NCBI RefSeq assembly: GCF_018687715.1
Contig: NC_056755.1
Coordinates: 41,109,001-41,173,000, forward strand
Source: Carya illinoinensis
Lineage: Eukaryota > Streptophyta > Magnoliopsida > Fagales > Juglandaceae
Direction: 5' to 3'
Length of the DNA stretch: 64,000 nt
A program made the translations under genes and the position numbers. Of this stretch, positions 20,349 through 32,350 are shown piece by piece. How positions within the stretch are numbered: the stretch's first letter is position 1; each line of letters begins with the position of its first letter. Under the pieces are notes generated by a model that worked only from the letters and a program-made list of their open reading frames with translations, had not been told where the DNA came from and made no database searches.

Positions 20349-22236
20349 ATGGGGTTTTTTATGGGGCTTATACTGGGAATTGCAGTCGGACTGACGCTGA
20401 TAGTTGGGTTCGTCCGCTGCGAGAACGTCCGGTCCAAGCGTCGGTCCGCACTCGCCACCACCATCGCCACTTTTGCCAGGATGACTGTCGAAGATTCCAG
20501 AAAGATCCTTGCTCCTGAGTACTACCCTTCCTGGGTCGTCTTCTCTCAGCGCCAGAAGTTGAGCTCTTTCTCCCTCCTCGTCTCTCTATGTTTTCCCGTC
20601 TCTTACATAATCATATAGATACTGATATTTCTGTTTTTTTCTTTCTTTTATGGATACAGTTGACTTGGCTAAATCTTCATCTTACAAAGATCTGGCCCTA
20701 TGTTAACGAGGTTTTATTTTATCTTAGTTACAAAGAAAAGATTACGGATTTATTTTTTAATGATAATGATTTAGGATGAACTTGTCGTGTGCAGGCAGCG
20801 TCTGAGCTAATCAAGGCTTCTGTTGAGCCGGTTCTGGAACAATATAGACCGATTATATTGTCTTCGCTCAAATTTTCCAAGTTCACTCTCGGTACTGTGG
20901 CACCACAATTTACAGGTTAATTACCTTCATTCATCATCCTATCCATTTTTTGTCTTTTTTCTTACTTATGCTTTTGCTACGTGTTATAATGCATACACAA
21001 TTCTTTGCCGTTTGTACTTACTAGTTTGATCGCTCTTGGTTAATGCAACTTGTTAACATTGTTTTTTATTTTATAGAGTTCTGCCACAGTGCTCATTGTT
21101 AGAACCTTATGATTCTTCCTTACTGAGTAATCACCAAGTGTTTTATGCTTTATTCGCCCTTTGTGTGGTCCAAATGAATGAAGGTCTATTATATGGACAA
21201 GAATATAGTCTTGTGCTCTACATCGATGTTAAATACTTATCTTGAATTTCTTACCAATAGATGTTATTCTTTAGGAGTTTCTATCATTGAAAACGGAGAA
21301 GATGGTATTACCATGGAGTTGGAAATGAACTGGGATGGGAATCCAAATATGGTACTAGATATCAAGACAAGATTTGGTGTAGGACTTCCAGTGCAGGTAA
21401 TGTAAAAGTTACCACCTTCTTGCATCTGCTTACTAGTGACGGATGGATTGCCTTTGAGTCTCGTAGAGCGTTTCTTGTGTTGTTGATGACTGTTATTCTT
21501 GATGTTTTTTTCTATTAAGTCTAAAGCACCACATCCTCTTCTGGGGATTGATCTCCATGTCAATGGTGTCAAGGCTTTTCTTTTCCAATTCACCTGAACA
21601 ACCATTAAACCTATATTTAAGCCACTCGTCTGATAATATTTCCAAACTTGATGACGGTTGGAGGACTCAGGAAGGAAGTATTTGACAACAATTGACAAGA
21701 AGAGGGAAATGGGAGCAATGCTCAACCAAGTGTCTATTATCAAAAGTGAATAATATTTTGAACGTTACTGGTTCTAGCATCAGTTCCTCTACAATTATCT
21801 ATCATAGAGGTCCCATATACTAAATAAGCTAAATACATTCTCACAGCTTACTAAGAGACAATTCAATGTATGATAAATAGACCATTTGATCAAAAATAAA
21901 TAGACCATTTGATCTGTAGTTCTCTGAAAATATAATGATCTGCTTGCCTCAGTTTGTTGTAATCATTTTCTTACCTTTATTACTTCTTTGTTCATTTTAT
22001 GTATTCTACATTTGAACATAGCTACTACCAGAAATCTTACTTGTTTATAGTGCAATAAACCATACTATTCAGATGGAAATTGTTTTATTATCTACTGTAT
22101 CCTGTCAATCTATTTTTCTATAATGTTTTTCCTAGTTGTTTTGCATTTAAATCCGAAACTTCAATTTAGCCACCCATTCAAGCGAACTGCCCCTTACATG
22201 TATTCGGGTGTTTTGGTGGGTTGGGTTTTTGGGGTT

Positions 22237-22267
<31 letters not shown>

Positions 22268-25200
22268 GAGTTGTTGAGGAAGTACAAAAAAATCGCACCT
22301 CTATTTCATTAGAAATGTCAGCTTTTTTCTGGGACATTATCAGAAAACTCTATTGCTAACCAAATGGGTAATCATAAAAATGATATATATATTTTCTTAA
22401 AAATGATATATATATGTTTCCCTTTTTCATGAATCTGCAATGAGGTTAAATGGAATGCTTGTCACTAGGGCTGGCTGCAATTGGTTTACTTGTTATGTAC
22501 CCTCATGTGTATCTTATTGAGCTACCATACTGAGTACTTTGATTTTTTTTTTTCTCTTTTTAGGTAAAAAATATTGGATTCACAGGGGTTTTCAGGTTGA
22601 TGTTTAAGCCACTGGTTGAGGAGTTTCCGTGCTTTGGAGCTGTTTGTTGTTCTCTAAGAGAAAAGGTGTTGTATGTCCTTCTAAAGCCGTCATTATAAGA
22701 TATATATATATATTTTTGTAAGTAAGAAAATAAATCATTATAAGATACTGGAAGTATGGAGTTGATATGCTTGCATTATGCATGTCAAAGAGTGTTTGAC
22801 AAAAGTGCAGATGTGATGAATGCAAGCTGATGTGTGCCTTAGCACATAAATATGCGAATCTGTTATAATGGAAGCAAGCTAGTGTACTGTCAATGGGTAA
22901 CATATTCATCCGACTGCAATTAGACTTTAATATATTTTATTCAGTTACCTAGTAGCAGAAAAATAGTTTGAGCTTCAGGATTGATGCCTATGCTTGATCG
23001 AATTAGTTTAAGGTTGCGTTTGGATGTTGAGTTGAGTTCAGTTCTTTATAAATATTAGTGAGTTGAGATTGTAGAGTGAGTTTTGTGGAGTCCACCTAAA
23101 ATGAGTTTAAATGTGTTTGGATGTTAAGATGAGTTTATTAGATATATTAATGGGAAGTTGAAAAAGGTTGTGGGTCCCGTGTATAAAGAAGTGTTGAGTT
23201 GAAAAAAGTTGGGAGCCTCATGTGTAAAGAGGTTTTGAATTGAGATGAGTTTAGTGATTTGAGAGTTGTGTGTTTGGATGCTAGACTCAACTTAAAATTA
23301 GATTAAATTGAGTTGATCTTAGTTCATTCCATCAACCAAACGGGGCCTAAAAGACCTTATCATTTGGGTTTTTCAAATCTCTCTCTCTCTCTCTCTCTCT
23401 CTCCCCCCCCCCCCCCCCCGGGGGCGCTTTCTCCCCAAAAAAATCCACAAACAATACATTTGATTATGTAACATTGAAATTTTCTCTTGCAGAAAAATTT
23501 GGATTTTACACTTAAAGTTATTGGCGGTGACATATCAACAATTCCTGGGCTTTACGATGCTATAGAGGTAGGAGAAAATTCTATTACGTGTAACTATTAT
23601 TGCACTTTTGCAAGATTTTTTTACACCATCAGGTGCTAATATCTTAGCTGAGTGCTATGAGTTTTCTGTTCTTGTATAAGCAGTTATAAACATACTATAA
23701 GAGAATATACAAAAAAATCTTAATTGAGTTTTAAGCTTGTCAACTTTAAGTTTGAACGGGTCTAATCAGAAACCAAAAGTTGCTAGTAATTTTTTCCCAA
23801 ACTACTTGAAACACTGTCACATTATTACTTAAAATATGACGTGTTTATATGAAAATGCTGTTTAAGATGTTCCGATAACATCTGGTCCTGCACATGAATA
23901 TGGCTTTGGTAAGTATGGTCCCAATTTTGTAATTCACAGAAATTAGATAAAACATGTTTTGTGCTGTACTTTGCAATTTCATAAGCTTAATGTCCTTTGC
24001 AATTCATTAGGTTGATTAAAAAAAAAAATAGTAAGATTCCCCGGTGTGCTCTCACAATATGGAATTGGAGCATAGTGTATACTTATGAGCAAAAGCATCA
24101 GCTCATGCTCACTATGTTTTGAACTTGTTCTTAAGATGATGAACTAATTCATAAATTTAACTCCTTGAGTGAAGCTAATTTGTATTATTTAACATTTTAT
24201 GAAGTTGACTAACTTTAGTTTTGGTTATATCCGGAGTCATTGTTAGTGCATGTTTGGGATTGCGGTGGGAAATATAGCTAATAACTTAAGAACTTATAAC
24301 TTATAACTTAAGTAATAAGTTTTACTATTAAAAAGTTATTTATTGTTTGGTAACTATACGTTTGCCATTGATCAATAGAATTTGTTTTTTAAAAAAAAAA
24401 AAAAACTATATGTTTAAAGCACTTTCAGACATGTTACGTTTGTCTGGAAATAAATTAAAAAAGTACTTTCTGAGGTAGAAATGACAATTATTTTAATTTT
24501 TTTAAAGATTATGATCATATCCTTGAAAGTTTGAAAGTTGTAATTATCTTGAAGTTGTATGGATATTTTCGTCCATTGATGGTCTTTTTAAAATTTGATT
24601 ACGTTCAGCATTATTCGGAAAAGCAAAGCATCAAATGATGCTTTTCCTCAAATGTACTTTTTAGCTTATTTGAGATTAAAAGTGCTTTAATATGTAATAT
24701 CCAAACGACCTAATTTTTTCATTAAAGAGTTTTTAAGAATATTTTAAGACTCTTAACACAATTCCAAACAGGTCCTTAGAGCATGACCTTTACTTGGTGT
24801 CAAGGTTTTAACCTATAATTATGGGTTAATGTTAAATATGCATATTTGAATTAATCCTTCTATGTTTATATGAAGTGGAGAAAAAAGGATTTGAACTTTG
24901 TTTGCACCATGGGAGAAATAAGTTGATTAGTTTTAGTTGGGAAATTTGAGAATAATGTGATAGTATGCTAAATTAAGGGATTTAAATATGTTCTGGTGCC
25001 ATTTAAAAATGCTTGTGTATGCCATAGTTTGCATTTTTTCTTTTGCAATAATAAGGTCATGCACTCACTATAGTTTTTCACACCATGAGTAGGTGTATCT
25101 TATCTTATATACTGTTTGGATTTGCATTGTAACAAATCTCATCATTAAGAGGAATATGTTTCTGTATACAGGGTACAATACGGGATGCTATAGAAGATAC

Positions 25201-26731
25201 TCTTATGTGGCCTGCTCGAAAAGTTATACCTATTTTGCCTGGGGATTATAGGTAGGCCTACATATGGACAAGGATATGAGTTGAACTTTTAGCAATTGCT
25301 TTTATTCTTGTACTAGCCGGGCTTCATATTGCATACAATTTGTGCAATGAATACGCATGCTGATGCATGTAGTTTGCTTAGTCTTCATGTACGCACAGGT
25401 AATGCTGGAGGTGATCTTTGCTCATCGATGATCACTGTTCCCATTGATCACTGTGTTGACATACATGCAATTAAGTGACCAAATTAAGATGTTGAGAGGG
25501 AGAGAGGAGAGGTGTTCTTTGCTCATTGGTTATTGTCATTATTAATTAGCTGCCTTGTTGCACATACATTAGGTAGCTAAATTAAGCTGGAGAGGGAAAG
25601 ATGTGTGGTGGTCTCTGCACATTGATTCATTGTGTGATTTCATTTGGTTTAACAGTTGGTTTTTTGGTTGTTTAGTGACCTGGAGTTGAGGCCCGTTGGG
25701 ATATTAGAGGTGAAGCTTGTGCAAGCAAAGGAGTTAACAAATAAAGATATCATTGGCAAGTCAGATCCCTATGCTGAATTATATGTACGGCCTTTACGTG
25801 ACAGGATAAAAACTAGCAAAATAATTGTAAGTTCTTCTACTTTTCCTTTATTTCTGTTTTTGCACTTGGGTTTGAAAGAAATCCTATGTTGTTGCTTCAG
25901 AACAATGATCTAAACCCAATCTGGAACGAACACTATGAATTTATTGTTGAAGATGCATCCACTCAACATTTGGTGGTGAAAGTTTACGATGATGAGGGGG
26001 TTCAAACATCTGAGCTCATTGGGTGTGCTCAAATACGACTAAGTGAACTTCAGCCTGGTAAAGTGAAGGATGTGTGGCTTAAGCTTGTTAAAGATTTGGA
26101 GGTCCATAGAGACAATAAATACAGGGGGCAGGTGAGAAGATAAATCCTTTCTTTTGATCATTATGTTTGTTCTTATTGTCTGAATAAAGCTACCTTTATT
26201 TTTCGGTTGGAAATTATTTTTCATGCCTAACTTTGAGAGGTTGCAGTTTCTGTCCCCCACCTGTGCTATTAAATAACCTACAATGTTTTATGTTGTTCTT
26301 CTTAAAAGAAGGTTACTTCCCTTATCATAAAAGAAAAAAAGAAAGTTACTTCCTGCATCCACACTGTAAGTGGTTTCTGGGATGGATGATAATCTTGCCA
26401 ACCTGTCGTCTAGTCCTAGCAATAATTTCTTGAAAAAGCCACAGCTTGTCAAATGTTGGAAACACATCCAAATGGAAACCTGCTTGGTTGCCTCGAGGGT
26501 GATAAATTCTAAAATGATTGTGTTTGGGTTGACCCCTGAAGGCTTTAATATATTCACTAATGGAATTGGCTCAACCTGGGATGGCAGAGGTACCCAAAAT
26601 GCTACGAGTCCGCTGGTTGGTTTGAGATGGCTGAGGATGAGATTTATAACATTGCATCTTGTCCCATTCATGTTAATTTCTTCTTTGTTTTTTCTTTCCT
26701 TCTCTAAGATACATTTCCCCTTTCGCCTCCC

Positions 26732-26768
<37 letters not shown>

Positions 26769-28858
26769 AGAAAAAAAGAAAAAGAAAGAACACCCACCCA
26801 CCTTTATCTGGTTGAGAATAGTCCACTGATATGAATTCCTTGTATCTCTAAATTAGCAAGCCTAGGCGCTCCTCTTGTATATGTCCCGTATACTTGGGCT
26901 TTTGCCTTCCTTTGATCAATAAAAATTTGTTTACCGATAAAAAAAAAAAATTAATTTATACTTCTTCTTTGCCGTAGAGGCTTCAATATTCTCTTAAGTT
27001 CTATTTTATTTTATATATTTTTTTATTGAGGCCTAAGATATTAGACTCTTATTGTTTTCCTTCTAACTATTGGGTGATTTCTCGTGTACCAGATATATGC
27101 CTGGTGTCCCTTTGGACTTTTAAGAAAATCAGCTCGCTTTTACTTATATAAAGAAGAAAGTTCGGTTGGCTTTACTTGCATAACAAAAATCGACCGACTT
27201 TATAAAGTGTCAAAGAAGTATTTTGTATATTTTCTGGAAATAATTTGTCTAAATAAAAAAGCCAATCATGGTTTGACCAACAGTGCCATCCCTGTGAGGT
27301 TTCAAAGATGGAAGCTTCTCATCTCTAGAAGATTCTTTGTAGCCACACTCTCACTTCTCTGTCTAAAATCCTAGAAACCAACCTTCATGATCTATAAATT
27401 TGACTACTTTGTGTGCATAGCAGGCTCCATCTTTAACTCAATTGGGTCCCTTTGTTGTAGGAGAATTATCAATTGAGAAATGATATTTGCAGTCCTACGA
27501 TGTGCAAGCCCTACTCACTAATTTTGAAAAAAGTGGGTAAATCTGGAACCCATATGAAAAATCATTTTTTAATAGTGGATCCCACTTTTTTCAAAGGGAG
27601 TGGGCGGGGCTTGCACACCCTAGAACTATATCTAGTATTACTCTGTTTATATTAACCATATTAACTTTCTTCTTTGTGCTTTAGGTGCATTTGGAACTTT
27701 TATACGTTCCTATTGGGATGTCGAATGGATATTCCAACCCTTTTGCCCCAGATATTTCAATGACCTCATTAGAGAGGTTTCTCAAAAGTGGGGTGAATGG
27801 AACAGAAACTATTGAAAATGAGAGAGGAGTCATAAATAAGAAAAAGGAGGTTATTGTTAGAGGTGTTCTTTCTGTTACTGTGATATCTGCTGAGGAGTTG
27901 CCGGCGGTGGATCTATTGGGGAAGGCCGATCCTTATGTTGTAATCACTTTGAAGAAATCAGAAATGAGAAACAAAACTCGGGTAACACCTTGGTTGCCCA
28001 TTTTATCTTCCTTCACTTGTTTCCTTTATGTTTTTCCCTTGGGCATTTGTTTAGTATCTTTAGTTAAATCCTGGCCCCTTGGGTGTCCCATTCTGGCCTG
28101 GTCTTAGACTCTCTCTAGTTACACAGGCTTTAGATTCATTTACAAGTTCCTTTGTTTCTCAGGTTGTGAATGACAGCTTGAATCCAGTTTGGAATCAAAC
28201 TTTTGACTTTGTTGTTGAGGATGGATTACACGATATGTTAATTCTTGAAGTCTGGGACCACGACACATTTGGAAAGGTATAGATTTTCTACAATTATCAT
28301 TATTTTTACGTTTTTGTATAATTTTTCCATCAAGATGCTCTGAATCCATAGTTCTAACTGGTTGTTGGCTCATCATTTAAAAAAAAAAAAAAGGCGTTTT
28401 TGGCTCTGGCTTTTGTTTGGTGTCAACTGTGGAAATCCTACCTTAAAAGGTGGGTGGGTGGATTTTGAATGGACCTTCATTCTGATGTGAGTATGCCATG
28501 GTGATATATTTGGATGGAAATGACGTCCTGAAGTGGCTTCGATGGATAATTACTTGTCTAGAATCGCATAATTCAATCTTTGTCAAAGGTGGCTATATCC
28601 AAACTGAATCGATGGACCTAGTTACACTGATACGTAGCTATTTAGGGTCACAATATTAGCTAACACAAGTATAGATATGCTTTTGCTTATGGCGGCTTTT
28701 ATAATGTGCAGGATTATATGGGGAGATGCATCTTGACACTAACTAGGGCTATATTGGAAGGGGAATTCAAAGAGTGCTTCCAGCTAGATGAAGCAAAATC
28801 AGGAAAACTGAACTTGCATCTCAAGTGGCTGCCACAGCCAGTTTATCGTGATTCTTGA
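20349..28858 (+). CDS. SYT5: Synaptotagmin 5-like ER-plasma membrane tether (TM-SMP-C2A-C2B), 12 exons
   Basis: Plant synaptotagmins anchor the ER to the plasma membrane; SMP domains carry lipid and C2 domains bind phospholipid, often with Ca2+. Exons: 20349-20558, 20660-20710, 20795-20915, 21275-21396, 22564-22665, 23493-23567, 25172-25251, 25676-25826, 25901-26131, 27685-27981, 28163-28276, 28712-28858, giving about 566 aa. An N-terminal membrane segment (residues 3-22) is followed by MTVEDSRKILAPEYYPSWV, an SMP domain (about 70-250), C2A (about 258-375; NKDIIGKSDPY, YDDEG) and C2B (about 432-550; VDLLGKADPY, WDHDTFGKDY, a full acidic set). It ends in YRDS. Length and order match Arabidopsis SYT5/SYT4. 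Eleven exons join in phase with GT..AG borders. The exon 1 end is odd: AAG is followed by TTGAGC, not GT. Either a G was lost or a donor at 20580 is used, adding seven codons. Confidence 0.94.
22247..22268 (+). repeat. Poly-G run of 22 in SYT5 intron 4
   Basis: Twenty-two consecutive G residues follow a T-run and earlier TGGGTTGGG words, in the sense strand of the intron. Runs this long readily form quadruplexes and are also prone to sequencing or assembly length error. Confidence 0.85.
22691..22747 (-). mobile_element. Tiny retroposon stub with 12-bp duplication
   Basis: CATTATAAGATA occurs at 22691-22702 and 22736-22747, enclosing 33 bp that read as an inverted A/T tail (TTTTTGTAAGTAAG; the reverse strand ends CTTACTTACAAAAA, a plant LINE-like 3' end). 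This looks like a severely 5'-truncated target-primed insertion in intron 5. Confidence 0.5.
23011..23348. mobile_element. MITE, CGTTTGGATG family, in SYT5 intron 5
   Basis: Starts AGGTTGCGTTTGGATGTTGA and ends CCATCAACCAAACGGGGCCT. The ends form imperfect inverted repeats. The interior repeats GAGTTGAGATGAG words. Related copies are at 33303-33516 and 46678-46883, with partial ones elsewhere. Confidence 0.7.
23379..23424 (+). repeat. (CT)n followed by poly-C and poly-G
   Basis: About 12 CT units run straight into 17 C residues and then GGGGG. The abrupt C-run/G-run join is unusual and may be partly an assembly or polymerase artefact. Confidence 0.7.
26700..26953 (+). mobile_element. LINE-like 3' tail(s) with poly-A in SYT5 intron 9
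   Basis: A purine run (25 A plus AG-rich tail, 26731-26790) is followed by a block reading AGGCGCTCCTCTTGTATATG, CCCGTATACTTGGGC and GATCAATAAAAATTTG, ending TTTACCGATA plus poly-A (26940-26951). The second block is the standard 3' end of plant L1-type LINEs with a polyadenylation-like AATAAA. The 5' extent is unknown and no reverse transcriptase is present. Confidence 0.55.
27474..27637. mobile_element. Foldback MITE in SYT5 intron 9
   Basis: GTGCAAGCCCTACTCACT near the left and AGTGGGCGGGGCTTGCAC near the right are inverted. The middle also pairs (AAAAAAGTGGGTAAATC against GATCCCACTTTTTTC). A related element is at 30334-30540 (GCAGTCGGC / GCCGACTGC). Confidence 0.6.
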
Positions 28859-30333
28859 GTGCTTCTTTTCATCAGCTGATGGCAAGACATTAAATCAAAG
28901 AGAATGTACCACTTGCTCGATGTATACCGAGAACATTGCTAACACCGACACTGACACCGACACTGATATGAATTAAACGAGTAATAAAACTTGCACCATA
29001 TATGTAATTGTTGAATGTACAAAATCTCGTAGCATAAGCCATATGTAAACTACTTATCAAAAAGGCTAGTTGTATATTAGTGAGGTTTTGAAGAAAACAC
29101 AAGAAGTAGACTCATGGAAATAAAATGACTAATCACTGCATGAGATTTTTACATTCTTAGCAGTGTTTTGGTTTGCATAATTCTGTTTCGCCTGATTTAT
29201 CGCATAATCTCTCATTTGCAAATTGGTTCTATGAAGTTCCTACATTAAATTTTCGTGTTGTCAAAAGTTGCATCTCAGCTGGATCTTGTGGACAGGTCCC
29301 AACTAGCTGATTGCTGTAAATGCTTGAGTTGATTGGTTATGCGAAATGCTGTGCCTTCTGCACCTTTTGGAGTTAATTACAACATCTTGTGAGTGATTGC
29401 ATTTTACCCTACTACGATCCATCTGGTTGATCCTTAAGTGTGAGGTGATGAAGTTAAATGATCCTACAGAATTCCATCAGTTGGTGCTACATGCAGGCTT
29501 TTCAGGTGCACAGGGCAAACTGAGTATTATATTATCGTTTTAAGGTTAAATATACAATTTTTCTCTTAACCATAATTCAATTTGCAATCATCCTCACACT
29601 ATCAAGCAGTTGTAATATATCGAATTTTCTTAGAACGATAAAAGTTACAGAATGATTTCTTTAAATAAAATACTTTCTAAAACTAATTTTCAAAAATAGT
29701 TGTTTAAGAAAAAAGACATTTATTTTAACGTTTTTACAATTAATTCTTTACTTTTAATGTTTTTCTTTTTTAAAAATTTCTATATGGTTTTTTCTTTTTC
29801 TTTAACATTTTATTATTATATAATTTTGATAATTTTTAATTTTCATTGCTGCCAATTTGTCATAAGAGTGTCGTGTTCCCATGACAGCTCTAAACAGGCT
29901 CGATGGCACAAGCTGAAGAATGCATATATCATATATGAATTGCACACTTTCTAGTTTCAGTTCAGCTGGATAGTGGATACCTGCAATAAGGGTCATTGTG
30001 TAAAGAATAAACTGAGTGAGTTCAGGTTCGGTCTCTGGTCATTTCCTTGGAAAACCATATACGCCATAAGAGGAGCAAGCAGCAAGTCCAGTTGTTAGAT
30101 GAATACCCTGCAGTTGATCGATCCATACTTGGTATCAACACCAACAGGATCATTAGTAGCTAATACATCAAAAGCACGCACCAGTCACATACCCACTTGC
30201 AGGACCCCGCTATGAACCTCCTCTTAAGATCTAGACTCATTCGGGGAAGGTTCAGCCCACAATTCACTAAGTGGGTGGGTGTTGAGAATACCTCAACACT
30301 TCTCAACATATTCTACTACTATTTATTACTTTA
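28859..30333. other. SYT5 3' UTR and intergenic DNA
   Basis: The SYT5 3' UTR probably extends a few hundred bases (GAATTAAACGAGTAATAAAAC near 28970 could signal polyadenylation). Beyond it no gene is supported. A block at 30034-30260 has balanced composition and looks exon-like but matches nothing I recognise in any frame. Confidence 0.4.
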
Positions 30334-30540
30334 TTATGAGAAATAATTTGTGCAGTCGGCAAATACAGTCGGCGTGCAGTCGCTTTGGAAAAAATAAATT
30401 AATATGGGACCTATATGAAAAAAAAAATTATTTTTATAACTTTTTTTTATTCATTCTGTACAACTATGAAAAAAAAAATATTTTTATAATTTTTTTTATT
30501 TATTCCGTATAGCCGACTGCGTCTAGCAAAGCCCCTTTAT
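30334..30540. mobile_element. Foldback MITE (GCAGTCGGC ends)
   Basis: TGTGCAGTCGGC on the left and GCCGACTGCGTC on the right are inverted copies around AT-rich arms (GAAAAAAAAAATTATTTTTATAA twice). Non-coding. Confidence 0.6.
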
Positions 30541-31071
30541 TATTATTTTTTATCTACTTTTTACTACTATTTAATATTCTATTATTACTTTTCACCTACT
30601 TTTTCACTATTAACAACATACCTTAATACTTCTCAACATCCAAACCCAATAGTATCAGCATCACAAAAGACAAAATTAACATATCATTGATTATCAATTA
30701 ACTGAGTAGTTGCTATCTAGGTTTCTTAATTTTGAGTTTAACGGCTGGTGAAAGTTGGACAAGATATCGCAGGCTAGTTTCACTGAGACTAGTAAAAGTG
30801 AATACCCCCCATACCTTTTTGAGATATGCATGAATGCAGGACTAATTTGTCATACATCTAAAGCAGACTAGGCTGGATGTAATTAATCCTCATCATCTTG
30901 TCTATCAATATGCATGGCTTGTAATTAATCAATAAATAGTCGGCATGTCCTCATAGCCAATGACACTTATGTTCAATGACTGAAGCTGGCTTTTCTTACT
31001 ACATTTTGATGTTAGAATTCAGTGTGTGAACTCGTCATAAATTGTGGGCTCAGTTCTGAATAGCTGAAGTT

Positions 31072-31112
31072 TTCTTTCTTTCTTTCTTTCTTCCTTTCTT
31101 TCTTTCTTCCTT
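31072..31112 (+). repeat. (CTTT)n microsatellite
   Basis: Imperfect CTTT/CTTC tetranucleotide tract, directly downstream (in minus-strand sense) of the phosphatase remnant. Confidence 0.85.
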
Positions 31113-31159
31113 TTAAGTAGGACTGATGGTTTCAGCTGGAAAAAACAGCAAGGAAGGGT

Positions 31160-32350
31160 TTTGCACACCATCACTGATTGTGGAATATGAAACGAGTCAG
31201 TTGCCACTTTTTCCCCATCATCATTACGGTTCCAACGGTAGAATGCATGTGTCGTATTTTTAGTCTTCAGTGTAGAATGTCCATAACCGGCTTCTGAAAA
31301 TTTCAGAATGCAGAACAATCTGGTTGTGGATCTCTAAGACTGCAGCACCTGCAAGTAAACATGACTGCACTACTGGGAACACGTTTTTTCGTGACTCATC
31401 ATTATCCTTAAGGAAACAAACAAGGGAAATGAATTTTATTCAATCATGTAGGTAAACTTGCCTTTCAGCAAGGCCTTCCTTATTAATTTCCTCCATTTCT
31501 AACTGTTATGTAAAGCTGCTGCTTTGTGTGGTACAGGGTTGCTGTCACCACTTGATATATTGTGGCGTATATTTGAGATTCGATACTGAAAACAAGAAAA
31601 ATAGTCTGAAATTTGGTATTTCAATGTTTCCTGGGCACCCATCTTTGCCAATAAAATAAGAATCAAATACATTCTTCCAATGATGATGAGGCATGCGGCC
31701 TCCACCTTCTTCCCACCTACCCAACCAACAATTTGATGAAGAAGGTTCATTTTTTTCGCGTTAGATAGAAAAGCATCAAATTATTGGTTCATCCATATCC
31801 TAAATTATCATTGAACAATAAATAAATAAAAGCAAAAACAAAAGCAAATATGATAATTGGGACAAAGGCAGTACCGAATTAGTTCAGTAAAAAGGTATCC
31901 CAAACCATATACCTTCCTACATCTAATGTTAAACAAAGTGACAGGTATCAGTGGTTTTACAAGTCCTTATATCCTCACACCTAAAGTCTTAGTTTGTTCA
32001 AGTATCGTAGTCTCAATGAATCCAGATAGCAAGAAAATAAATGATAGGCATATCTGCAGAGAAATGAACAGACCCCAAAAAACCTCAATCCGAATCAAAT
32101 TAACCACATTACAGCTATATATTGAGCACATCATGATAATTATATGGATGTTAAGAATCATAGAGATATTTCATGAGTAAATGAATAGCAAAGACTATAT
32201 ATATCAACTTTGAAAAGGATGAACCAACTCTCGAATACAACTCACATATTGGAACGTGCATGATCACAATGAGCCAAGGGGTCTTCTCCCTGTTAACCCT
32301 GTTAGATTCTTCTTCGAGCCACATCCATTGTCGTGTGTACTTAAATGCAA
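31160..32350 (-). pseudogene. Purple acid phosphatase remnant (PAP26-like), C-terminal half
   Basis: Three exon-like blocks on the minus strand match the C-terminal half of plant purple acid phosphatases, secreted or vacuolar metallophosphatases used in phosphate recycling. Block A (about 32350-32246) reads WMWLEEESNRV, NREKTPWLIVIMHVPI and ends in a usable donor (CCAATAT|GTGAGT). Block B (31585-31462) reads YRISNIRHNISSGDSNPVP and then breaks by frameshift before the expected YITVGDGGNQEGLA, which survives only in pieces with stops. Block C (31348-31168) reads RDPQPDCSAF, a disrupted EAGYGHS, then THAFYRWNRNDDGEKVATDS, a one-base shift, and HNQ followed by TGA. Metal-ligand blocks such as GHVHAYER and the whole N-terminal half are not found. 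Several stops and frameshifts make this a dead copy. The order and wording fit PAP26 best. Confidence 0.8.

Noticed and set aside
26288..26834. Overlapping long frames on both strands in SYT5 intron 9
   Set aside because: They end in poly-A or poly-T runs, have no recognisable family, and lie in an intron with retroposon tails.
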